Source: Reticulomyxa filosa
Taxonomy: Eukaryota; Foraminifera; Reticulomyxidae
Direction of reading: 5' to 3'
DNA length: 21,641 bases
Assembly: GCA_000512085.1 (NCBI GenBank)
Contig: ASPP01010108.1
Coordinates: 1-21,641, forward strand
Shown: piece by piece, positions 1-8,323 of the stretch
Layout of the letters: each line of letters starts with the position of its first letter
Position numbering within the stretch: the stretch's first letter is position 1
Translations under genes and position numbers: made by a program
The notes under the pieces: generated by a model
Database searches by the model: none
Told to the model about the DNA's origin: nothing
The model's input: only the letters and a program-made list of their open reading frames with translations

Positions 1-346
1 TAAAATTTTTGTTAGAAACACAAAAAGTACATATTTTAGGTTTGGCTAATTTTCTTTTGTATCAACTGTACCACTTTTCAATGCAAACATATTGCTTTTG
101 TTCGGTTGAATACTGGACATTTGCTCGACTGCTTATGGCTTGCGCAGTTGCTTAGTCATGTCATCGTGACAGCATTTACTGTGTTGTGCTACTATTGCAG
201 ACAAACAGTGCCGATTGTCTAAGGACAGCATGTACATATTATACTATAAGATATTACATTGTCAATTCTGGATGGCCATTGATGGGTTAGCAGACTATAC
301 TATCACACTTGAATTAATCTGAAACAACTAGTCTTGCTCGAAAGAA
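1..346. other. No recognisable gene
   Basis: AT-rich sequence with frequent stops in all frames. I see no family motif, tRNA-like fold or repeat. It lies downstream of the small minus-strand gene that ends at 347 and may contain its 3' UTR. Confidence 0.5.
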
Positions 347-941
347 TTATGAAACGAAAAGTGTGTTAGCCTCTCGTTCACTTAAACTAATGTTATTGAA
401 AGTATGTTGCTGTTCAGTAATATGACTCAAATTGTTTAAATTTACACTAACGATTTCGTCAACATCATGTAGATAATGTTGTGGCTTCCACGGGGCTGTT
501 CTCATGATGGTTGCTCCAGTTTGCGACAGGTGACGACGGCACTGGAAAAATATATGGTGAGTGTATTTGTGTCATAATAAGGCTGTCGGTTGGTATGTGT
601 GAATGTGCATTTCTGGAGATTCACTTACATCATAAAATTACACATTATATATGATTTATTTTCTTCATGAAAACAACATTCACGCATATTTTTTTTTTGA
701 AAGATACCCATGAATCTTGTAGTAATAAAAAATTAAATTAAAAATCATATTTAAACCTGCAAGATTCGTTGATATCTCTAAAAAAAATGTTGTTTTTTCA
801 TGAAGAAAACCAATCATATGTATAATGTGTCATTTTATGTTTCAATTTTCTTGCATACTGTATAAGCATTTAAATTTCATTTTTTTCTTATGTGCATTAT
901 ACGTTGACTGTAACCTCTCGTGGTGGCTGCCTATCGTTCAT
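347..941 (-). CDS. Possible small two-exon gene, unknown product (77 aa)
   Basis: I do not recognise this protein. The stronger part is a minus-strand frame at 541-347 (64 codons plus TAA). It is preceded by a good 3' splice site (TTTTTCCAG) and is unusually open for such AT-rich DNA; it includes MRTAPWKPQHYLHD and ends SEREANTLFVS. In phase 0 it joins an upstream exon at 941-903 that begins ATG (MNDRQPPREVTVN) and ends at a GTATAA donor. The 361-nt intron (902-542) contains the 631-839 foldback repeat. The upstream frame stays open beyond the ATG to an AAAG acceptor-like site near 957, so the gene could start further upstream. It has no signal peptide or membrane segment. It could also be a chance open frame. 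Confidence 0.3.
631..839. repeat. Foldback (long inverted repeat) element, about 209 bp
   Basis: The left arm (631 to about 722) and right arm (about 752 to 839) are imperfect reverse complements. They share CATAAAAT(T/G)ACACATTATA at the tips, TTTTCTTCATGAAAA(A)CAACATT in the middle and GAATCTTG(T/C)AG near the centre, with a short A/T-rich spacer at about 723-751. Similarity stops abruptly at both tips. No open frame lies inside. This looks like a MITE-type or foldback element; a hairpin-RNA locus is the alternative. It sits within the predicted intron of the small minus-strand gene. I see no clear target-site duplication. Confidence 0.8.
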
Positions 942-1020
942 GCTTCGAAGTCGCTCCACACGTACGATAGCTTTAGTTAGTTTTTGTATAATTATTTTGT
1001 GTTATCGTTTTCTGCAATAG

Positions 1021-1251
1021 AATATAGCCGTCGTGACAGGTAGCAACTTGGATGTTACACTTTTACTGATGTTCTTTTTTTTCGCTTCCTTTTGCTTGTT
1101 TTTTTTCTTGATAACTCTTATCATCGTCTGGATAAAGAATGTTCATCCAAGGCCACAAGAGCGTAAGCGAGCAAGAAAAAAGCAAGAGAAAGTCCGAAAA
1201 ATCAAAAAAAGCGACGTCACAGACAAAGTCAGAGAAAAAGAAAAACGATGA
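1021..1251 (+). CDS. Candidate exon: single-pass membrane segment with Lys/Arg-rich tail
   Basis: This open frame begins right after a plausible acceptor (TTTTCTGCAATAG) and ends at TGA 1249-1251. It encodes a hydrophobic run of about 25 residues (LLLMFFFFASFCLF followed by ITLIIVW) and then a highly basic tail of R/K/E residues. The first in-frame ATG (1069) lies inside the hydrophobic stretch, so it would have to be an internal exon or depend on an unseen upstream start. Poly-Phe translations are common artefacts of T-rich introns, although the clean switch to a charged tail is typical of membrane proteins. Weak call, no family recognised. Confidence 0.2.
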   Translation, partial: NIAVVTGSNLDVTLLLMFFFFASFCLFFFLITLIIVWIKNVHPRPQERKRARKKQEKVRKIKKSDVTDKVREKEKR

Positions 1252-1387
1252 AGTAAAGATATAAAACGAAGAGAATGAACAGTGCAAAGCAAAATTCGAA
1301 GTCGAAGTTGAAGTAGAATGAATAAGCATTCAGAAAAAGATGAAGACATAGAGAATAATAATCACAAGGATGACGGACAAGATGTAA

Positions 1388-1549
1388 AGACAAGCCAGGA
1401 CTTTGGAAAGTTTGATCCTCACTGAAGAAGAAGCAAAGCTTGCACATGGACTATGCGTGCATACAGGTGGGTTCCAAACCACTAAAGGACAACCAGGTGA
1501 TGAATCGAGTTCCATGATTGCAACGAGACTCAAAATCCGGACAGCATAG
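1388..1549 (+). CDS. Candidate exon or gene remnant, unknown
   Basis: A 53-codon frame with no start codon, bounded by TAA and TAG. It reads like a soluble protein (SLILTEEEAKLAHGLCVHTG, then a Gly/Ser-containing linker and IATRLKIRTA). A second frame (from ATG 1318, MNKHSEKDEDIENNN, ending at TGA) overlaps its beginning, as would be seen with an intron or an indel between them. It may belong with the 1021-1251 frame. No homologue recognised. Confidence 0.2.
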   Translation, partial: RQARTLESLILTEEEAKLAHGLCVHTGGFQTTKGQPGDESSSMIATRLKIRTA

Positions 1550-2364
1550 ACAATATGAATCGCAGAGGTGTTCAACATGCCCTTAGTGCAATATTACCAG
1601 CCCCAGCCTACTACAACTTTTGCTTTGTCGTGTCATGCTTCCTTTTAATTTTACAACATGGTGGCAACTATAAGAAATACAATTCATTTTAAAAAAATTG
1701 CACTGATCGAATCAAAATCCAGTCTATCAATCTGAAAACAAAAAAAGATATTAAATGCTTTTTGTCATTTGAATGGGCGCTATTTTTTTCCAATGAGCAG
1801 CTTTAATTTCAATGCATTCGTTAAAATTTTTTTGTTTTTGAAATAGTATTCAAAAAATTCTTAATAAAATTTGAAAATACTTTTAAAAAAGTTGACAAAC
1901 AGCTGCCAACTTTTTTCCAAAAATTTACAAAAAGCAAAAGAAATTTTCGGATGTCAAATTTATCCATATGTTTCTTCGTGTCGTTTGATTTGCAATGTTG
2001 ATTGCTTGTAAATAAGAATTAATAAATAGAATGGTATTGAATTACTAAAACAAAATAGGTTGCGTGAAGGAAATGATTTTGTCAGTATTGGTATGACAGT
2101 ATCAGTAACGAAAGTTTATATGTTTTCCATCTGAAACATGCAAATTTTGTTTGTTACAGGTGACCGATGTAAAAGTGCAAATGATAAGTAAGTAAATAAT
2201 CAATATTTGTGTAAAGTTCAGCCAATATTTCATTTCAACAAGGTTGATGCCTTAAAGCATCATAAATTTTGAGCATTACAATTTAACAAACATAACAAAT
2301 TGTTCGATATAGTTCCTTGTGGCACATTTTATGAAAGAAAGCACACTAAAGTAAAAATATTCCT

Positions 2365-4974
2365 TCACATTTTCCGAATTCTCTTTGGTGGAGACTCAAT
2401 ATATTTGTTCCTTGTGTTCATCTCAATGTTGGCAGTATCACCAAATACAATAATATCTTTGCTCGCAGTATACTCATCCTCGTTTACGTTATATTGGGTA
2501 TTTTGCATTGCTGTGAAAGTTCGCTTTTTTCCAACCATTTCATAGCCGCATGTACAAGTATTGTTCGAGTGATCGTTTTTGACACAGACGGAACTCTTGT
2601 TCGTTCGAGATTTCAATGTATGAGAGATAAGATGTGGGTTAAATTTATTGTTGTTTAGATGAAAATCAAATATGTGTGTGTTCTCTTTGATACTCTGATC
2701 TTCGAATGACGGGTTGAATCTATTGGTTTGCATTGAGCCAAGGGTGCTTACTGAAGCTTGTGCGACTGGCTGTTCATTCTTGAAATCGGTTTCTTGTTGT
2801 AGACATTTGGTCAAAATATTATCCAAAATATTAATGTAAAGTTCATACAATGGTAAATCGAAGTAAGACAGTTCGTTAATGAGCTTCAGCATGCAAGTAA
2901 ATTCCATCGGCATGTTCTTGCACAATTCTTGCACGGTTATCATATTTTTATGCATGCCTATGCTCTTGTTTCTCTCCTTTCCCTATATTGAATGACAAAG
3001 AAATCATTAATTTTTTAAAACACATAATTACTTCTTTGCGACTGTAAGAAAATAAAGAAATGAGAGCAAAACACAACAGTGTAGATATCAGCCCATGGAA
3101 GGGTCCCATCGTGCAAATATAGCAACACATACATCAATGATAACAGATCATCTCTTCGTGATAACGATGCTATTGTTTTTTTTTACAGAGAGGCAAAATA
3201 AAAGTTAAGGTTCCGGTACCCTTCTGCGTTTATGTTTTTTGCGATGCAAACAATTGAATACTCTCAAGTTACATACCACATTTTCGATGTGCACGTTTAG
3301 AACAATAGCGTGGAGTTCCAACAACATCACTGTCAATTGATGTGGAGCGCGAATATGGTCTATGCAAACCATCTGCAGTCATAAACGATTCCGACAGTCC
3401 AAAGTCGATCAAATAAACTGCACATCCTTCTTTCATCAACGACTCTAAGTTGCACCCATATCTTAACATTATATTGCGTGGAGCAATATCTTTGTTATCA
3501 CAAACAATACAGAAAAAAGTCATTCACTGCACCAGAATATAAAGAGATTTCCTTTTTTTTTTTGGTTTGTTTAAAAGTTTAAATGAACACTTTTTTTTTT
3601 GTGAGCATGGCTCCAGTGCATGCTCTCCTCAAAAACCTTTCTTGAAAAAGAACATTCAGCAAAAAAAGGTAACTCCTTTTTTTCGATAGAACCACTACCC
3701 TATACGCACTTAGACAATTGAAGCAAAAGCATACCTCTGTGCAAAGCACCGATTTTGTGTATTTGCTGCAAACATTGAATCATATACTTTCCAATGGCAC
3801 AAACATATTTCAATTTCATTCCATTTGGATATTGTTTATCCTTGACACTTTCTAGGCATTCCCCAAGTTTTTCCATAAACTGTTATACCAAGAAAATACA
3901 CTGGATGTGAATAAACAAAAACAGAAACAGAATACAGTGCATTAAAAAAAACATAAAAACAAAAGGATCATAGCATACCATAATATGATGCCATTTTTCG
4001 TTAATTTGAGCTTGCGCAATTTCAAATACTTTGGGAAATTTACGAGACTTCAAGGCGTTCAATTTTTGATACATTGTAAATTCTTTCACCAATTGCTTTG
4101 TCTCTGAACATTCCTATGTAAAACAACGCGTAATTTGTTGAATTGGCTCTGTCACGTCATTAATGAATTGTTGTTATTGTGTGTTGTTTGTGTTTGTTTG
4201 TTGGTCTTGGAAGAGAAAAAAAAGTGGTTGTTGTTGATCGTTTTCGTGTCAACGTGTTTCAAGCTCAACCAATCAAAAACAGAAAAAATATCACTTTGCT
4301 GAGAGCAACGCATGTGTGTTGCTAGCATATTACACTTAACAATTTTGCAAGCAACACGCACATTCGATCTAGGAAAGTTGTGCGCAACCGCTGTATTTTT
4401 TTTTCCCCCAAATCAAACATCACTTATTATGTAACAGCAAACAACAGTTGCTTATTCGACCACATACCGTCGTAAACCATGCCGAAAGCTCTATTTTCAA
4501 TAACACAATGAAGAAACAACATCACAGGAGATGTTTCAAAAAACAAAAAAAAAGGGGGGAAAAAACGTCTTTTCAGAAAAATGATATCCTCATTTCAGAT
4601 GTCAAGACAAAAAAAATTATAAGATTTTCTTTTGTTGCACATTTTTTCAATTACTCCAACTCTTTTGCATTTTTAACACATAAAACATACCCTTCTCCAA
4701 TCACATTGCCAATCGCATAGGAGTGTCCGTTTTGAGTTACGACGCGCTTGTGCGTTAGTATTTCCAGTCGTGGTTTTTTTTTCCGCTCACAGTTATTGAA
4801 TTTTGATCGTGGAATAAAATTTGTTTGTTTGTTGTCAACCACTTCACTAGCAGTAGAGGTTGTTGGTGATTTTGAATCTATCGTTTTTTTGTGTTACATT
4901 CTATCCTAAAATAGATACCAAAAAAATCCAATACTATCAACTAACTTGATAACATATGGAGCATGATCTTTTCA
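2365..4974 (-). CDS. Casein kinase 1-family protein kinase, ten exons (about 493 aa)
   Basis: Predicted Ser/Thr kinase of the CK1/TTBK/VRK group. Exons in gene order (window coordinates): tentative 4974-4956, then 4877-4691, 4490-4464, 4368-4341, 4113-3979, 3879-3735, 3489-3277, 3169-3078, 3041-3024, 2982-2365. All junctions are in phase. Motifs in order: Gly-loop GEGAFGMVYD (split by an intron), VACK with the ATP-binding Lys, KEFTMYQKL (helix C), LHRDIAPRN catalytic loop (D split by an intron), YLIDFGLSE, the CK1-type GTPRYCSKRAH in place of APE, SLSRRDDLLSLMYVLLYL, GTLPW, and ITVQELCKNMPMEF. A Ser/Asn-rich tail of about 150 residues ends in PPKRIRKM, a possible nuclear signal. Oddity: the catalytic-loop Lys (HRDxK) is Ala. 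The first exon and start codon are the least certain part. Family assignment is firm. Confidence 0.85.
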
Positions 4975-5423
4975 AGAGATAAATTTGGGCAGTGAATTAA
5001 ATTTTGTTTGTGTGTCTCGAAACTGGAAGAGAGCGAGAGTTTTTTCCTAACAAGCCCACAACATAAAGAATGGATTTTCTTTTTGTTAAAAAAGATTATC
5101 AGACATTCTTTTTTTTCACTGAATTCACCATTTGCTGAAGGATTCTGCTAAATTAATCACTTTTTACATTTTCTTCAAAAAACAACTAATTTCTATTTGT
5201 GACCTACAAAAGTATATTCAACTTAAAGAATTTGAAATTAAAAGAAAATAACATGACAATTGCCCAACAAATTCGAATACTGAAATCTGTCATTGTGTAA
5301 AACACGGTGTTAAAGAGGCAACAGTAAACAGTAAAAAACACTGATAGATAAAAAATGTTACCATTTGTTCTCGTCATTTGCTAGACAAAATTTGAAAAGC
5401 AAATATAAAATAAAAATAAAGAA
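4975..5423. other. Divergent intergenic spacer (putative shared promoter region)
   Basis: About 450 bp of A/T-rich DNA between the divergently transcribed kinase (minus) and 7TM-RGS gene (plus). I see no open frame, TATA-type box at a sensible position or repeat that I would call specifically. Promoter function is inferred from gene orientation only. Confidence 0.4.
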
Positions 5424-7691
5424 ATGGCAGTTGAGCCGAAAAAGATTGTGAAAGTAGAACATTCAGATATTGTGTTTGTTTGGGTAGTGCTGTCGTTCCA
5501 CATACTTGCAGGAATAGTATCTTTACTATGGACAATAAGATATATGCGAAGAACAAAAAGTGAGAGAGGAAAAATGAAAACTGGGAATTCCAAAGCGAAT
5601 GAGTTTTTAATCCGTCGGCGTCCACGCATAGTGATAGTATTTTTGTGGTTTTGTTGGTCGCACGTGTTAATATTTCGCCCTTTGCAAATTTTTTTTCAAT
5701 ACACAGACAATGAATCCAGTGTATACCGTTCATTTTTATGGGGCTTTTCTGCATTTGGTCTCGCCTACACTTTTGTCTTAAGGTTTTGCAAAAAAAAAAT
5801 TTTAATGTATATAATTTACGTACATTCAATGCATGACCAACAAACAAACAAATATGAAAATGAGAAAACCTGTAGAACTTGGATGTTGTATTTCGACCAA
5901 CGCCTGCAATACGCACAGCGCAGTTTAGGTTGGAAAAAAGAGTTGGTTAGCGACGCAGAAAATAACTGGTTTATAAAAAATCGCAACACTTTTGGCAAAC
6001 CAATTTGGTTGATTTTATATTTCTTCACTCCCCTTTGGTTAATTTCCACTGTTCTTGTTACGTTAAGCAAGTTTTTCGTTTTTTTTTTTTTTTTTGAAGA
6101 GGGGGCAAAAAAAAAAATACCTTCACATGATACGTATACACATGACTTGACTGAACCGAATGGGGATGATGGTAAAATTTTAGGGCGACACCTTCCTTTG
6201 GTAACTCGACGACAAATTTTGCAGTAGATTCAGCGTGCTTGCTTGTGCCAGTACTGCTAACGTTGATAATATGGAGTCAAATACCAAAATGGAACGATCG
6301 ATTTTTAATAAAAATGGAGATTAAATACTCTATGTATGTAGCCTTTGCTGGACTGGTGGTTTATGCTGCTGTCATTTATTTCATTCCCTCGGCCAGTCGG
6401 GCGCTGTTTTTGACCTTTCTTTTTTCCGCTGTGGTTTTTATTGGTGCTATGATTTCATCCGCGTATATCCTGTATTTATCAGGTTTGCTTGTTTTTATAT
6501 TTATTTATTCGAGATAAATGTATGTTATTGTCAATCTTAGACCAAGAAACTCAAGAAACGGAGCTGGATCCAACCGAAGATGAATTTGTTGATCTTGTAG
6601 AATTATTGCGAACCAGTGCAACATGTCACAAAAAAAAAAACATGCTTCCAAAAAAAAAACTTTCTCCTCGCCTTCTTTTTAATATGCTTTTTGTATTGTG
6701 ATAAAACATAGTGGAGATGTTCATGGATCATTTACAAAAAGAGTTTTCCACAGGTAACTTTTGTTGTTGTTGTTGTTTTTTCAATGGGCTTTTTTTGTGA
6801 TCAAATTGAACAGAAAACTTGCTATTTTTGATTGAATTCATGGAATATAAAAAAAGTTTTGTGAAAAAGTTGAGTTCTCTCTCTTTTTTGAATCTTGTCA
6901 TTATTGTTGCGTGTAATTTGTTTGTACTTGGTTGTGCACGATCGAAGTGGTGAGGAAATACAAGGATTTTCAGTAGATTTGGCAGATGAATTGTCTGCAG
7001 AACTGCTTCGTGGAATTGATGATCCTTTAGACAAAGCGAAACATATTTGGGACAAATACTTTGCGCAAGTATGTGATATGCAGTTGCTTTGTTACTGTTT
7101 CGTTGATCATCATAAACACATATTTCAACTTGGTTTGCTTTGTGTTCATCTATGGACTCAAGACTGCACCTTTGTCATTAAATGTTTCTCATGGAGTACG
7201 TAAACGTCTAAAAACTTACTTTGAACTCGGTTTTTTACAAGACACTCCAATGATTAGAAGCGCGTTACCGTGCGTGTTTGATGAAGCTGGGCAAGGAATA
7301 TTATCACTGCTGCAGGATTCCTATACCAGATTTGTTGCAACTCCAGTTGATCTTTTTTTTTTGTCCATATTGACGGCTGGATTCCGACAAAATTCAGAGG
7401 GCAAACAAGAAATTAGAAAATAGTTTGAACAGAAAAGTAGCTCCAGTCTTCAATGTGTATGCTTGATAGGAATATTTGGATGTACGTCGTATATTACAAA
7501 AAATGAAAAATAAAACGCCTAGTTTTTATGACAAATTAAAAATGAGTCGTTCAAGTCTGGAGAGATCATCGATATTAGGATCTCGGCGTTCAAATTCAAA
7601 ATTGAACATTTTGGAAATGTTTCAAGGATCCAAAGAAAACCAAAACAATATCGTATCACAAGATTCCACTAACACTCCCACAGAAAATTAA
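5424..7691 (+). CDS. Seven-transmembrane RGS-domain protein, nine exons (516 aa)
   Basis: Predicted plasma-membrane receptor-like GTPase-activating protein for heterotrimeric G-alpha, with the same layout as plant AtRGS1 and similar protist proteins. Exons: 5424-5782, 5876-6070, 6184-6482, 6541-6615, 6712-6753, 6814-6868, 6948-7068, 7163-7345, 7470-7691; phases agree at every junction. Hydrophobic helices lie near residues 15-38, 68-90, 99-120, 162-183, 200-217, 235-252 and 256-283. TM3 is followed by RTWMLYFDQR, a hallmark of this family, and IPKWNDRFLI follows TM5. The RGS domain spans about 302-447, with FSTENLLFLIEF, AKHIWDKYF, LSLNVS, FDEAGQGIL and DSYTRF; the Glu-Asn, Asn and Asp-Ser...Arg positions that contact G-alpha in animal RGS proteins appear intact, so activity is likely. 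The Ser/Asn-rich tail (about 455-516) is probably regulatory. The start is the first ATG before TM1. Confidence 0.88.
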
Positions 7692-8323
7692 GAGACACAT
7701 TCTTCACTCAAATTTAACATTCACAAAATTGAAAATATTGTTAAAAGCAGTCAAAAATTGAACAGTCTGCTGGTCTTCGTTGTTTTGTTGTTCATTTTTG
7801 TTGGAGGAGATGAACCAAAAATTGTGAAATTCTACTCCACATATATGCCAGTTTTGGTTTTTTCAAACATTTCACTGGGTGAGGATTGTTTGAATTTGAA
7901 TGTTACTTTGCAACAAAATTTCAAGGGATGTCATAAGTATTTTTCTTTCGTTTTTCATTGCCCTGACAAAATACAATTACCAATGTACTCTCGAGATTAT
8001 TCACCAAATTGTAAACTGAACCTTTTAGAAATTTTTGCAAAATGCTTTCTTTAAGAACTACCAAAAAATCATTCAAATATTTATTATGATTTATTCCGTG
8101 TACACAATTTTTTGATATTTATTGTAACGACTGTTAATACTTCTCAGATTGAAATTTAGTTTTGGCTGAACATCAAAAAAAAAATTATTTGAAGTAATTT
8201 TTTCAGAGGCAGTTCAATCGAGAAGAATATTTGGAACACAGAACGTTTGTTTGCCATCTTATTCGAATAATTTTCTGTACATTCTCAGAACTACCAAAAT
8301 TGGAAAAATGATACAAGCCTCTT
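7692..8323. other. Convergent 3' spacer holding an open frame after the RGS stop
   Basis: This lies between the 3' ends of the 7TM-RGS gene (plus) and the class C receptor gene (minus). The plus-strand frame of the RGS gene stays open for 121 codons beyond its TAA, from 7692 to 8051, and includes a hydrophobic run (about 7758-7805) and a Cys-containing segment. There is no ATG at its start. It is most likely 3' UTR sequence, but see the findings. From 8055 to 8323 I see nothing. Confidence 0.45.

Larger units (their letters stand above)
942..2364. other. Poorly resolved AT-rich stretch with gene fragments
   Basis: Two protein-like plus-strand frames (1021-1251 and 1388-1549, listed separately) lie here. 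At about 2150-2195 there is an exon-like cassette on the plus strand: TTTGTTACAG, then VTDVKVQMIS, then GTAAGT. From 1600 to 2140 the sequence is A/T-rich with long T and A runs and I find no coding signal. The 3' UTR of the minus-strand kinase should lie just below 2365. Confidence 0.4.

Noticed and set aside
905..975. tRNA-like sequence with a TTCGAAGTC loop and flanking CTATCGT/ACGATAG arms
   Set aside because: Arms and loops do not form a cloverleaf and no acceptor stem was found; it coincides with a predicted exon of the small minus-strand gene.
1063..1447. Phe/Ser/Leu-rich minus-strand frames
   Set aside because: Complements of Lys/Glu/A-rich plus-strand sequence; low-complexity translation without motifs.
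2150..2200. Exon-like cassette between TTTGTTACAG and GTAAGT
   Set aside because: Only about 30 nt, with no neighbouring exon I can join it to; mentioned in the region note but not called as a gene.
5374..5916. 180-residue minus-strand open frame
   Set aside because: It is antisense to the first two exons of the 7TM-RGS gene, is rich in Phe/Leu/Ser, shows no family motif and has no splice logic.
7758..8054. Independent small secreted protein starting with a hydrophobic stretch
   Set aside because: There is no ATG: the frame begins at TTG and is continuous with the RGS gene frame upstream. Kept only as a finding about the post-stop frame.
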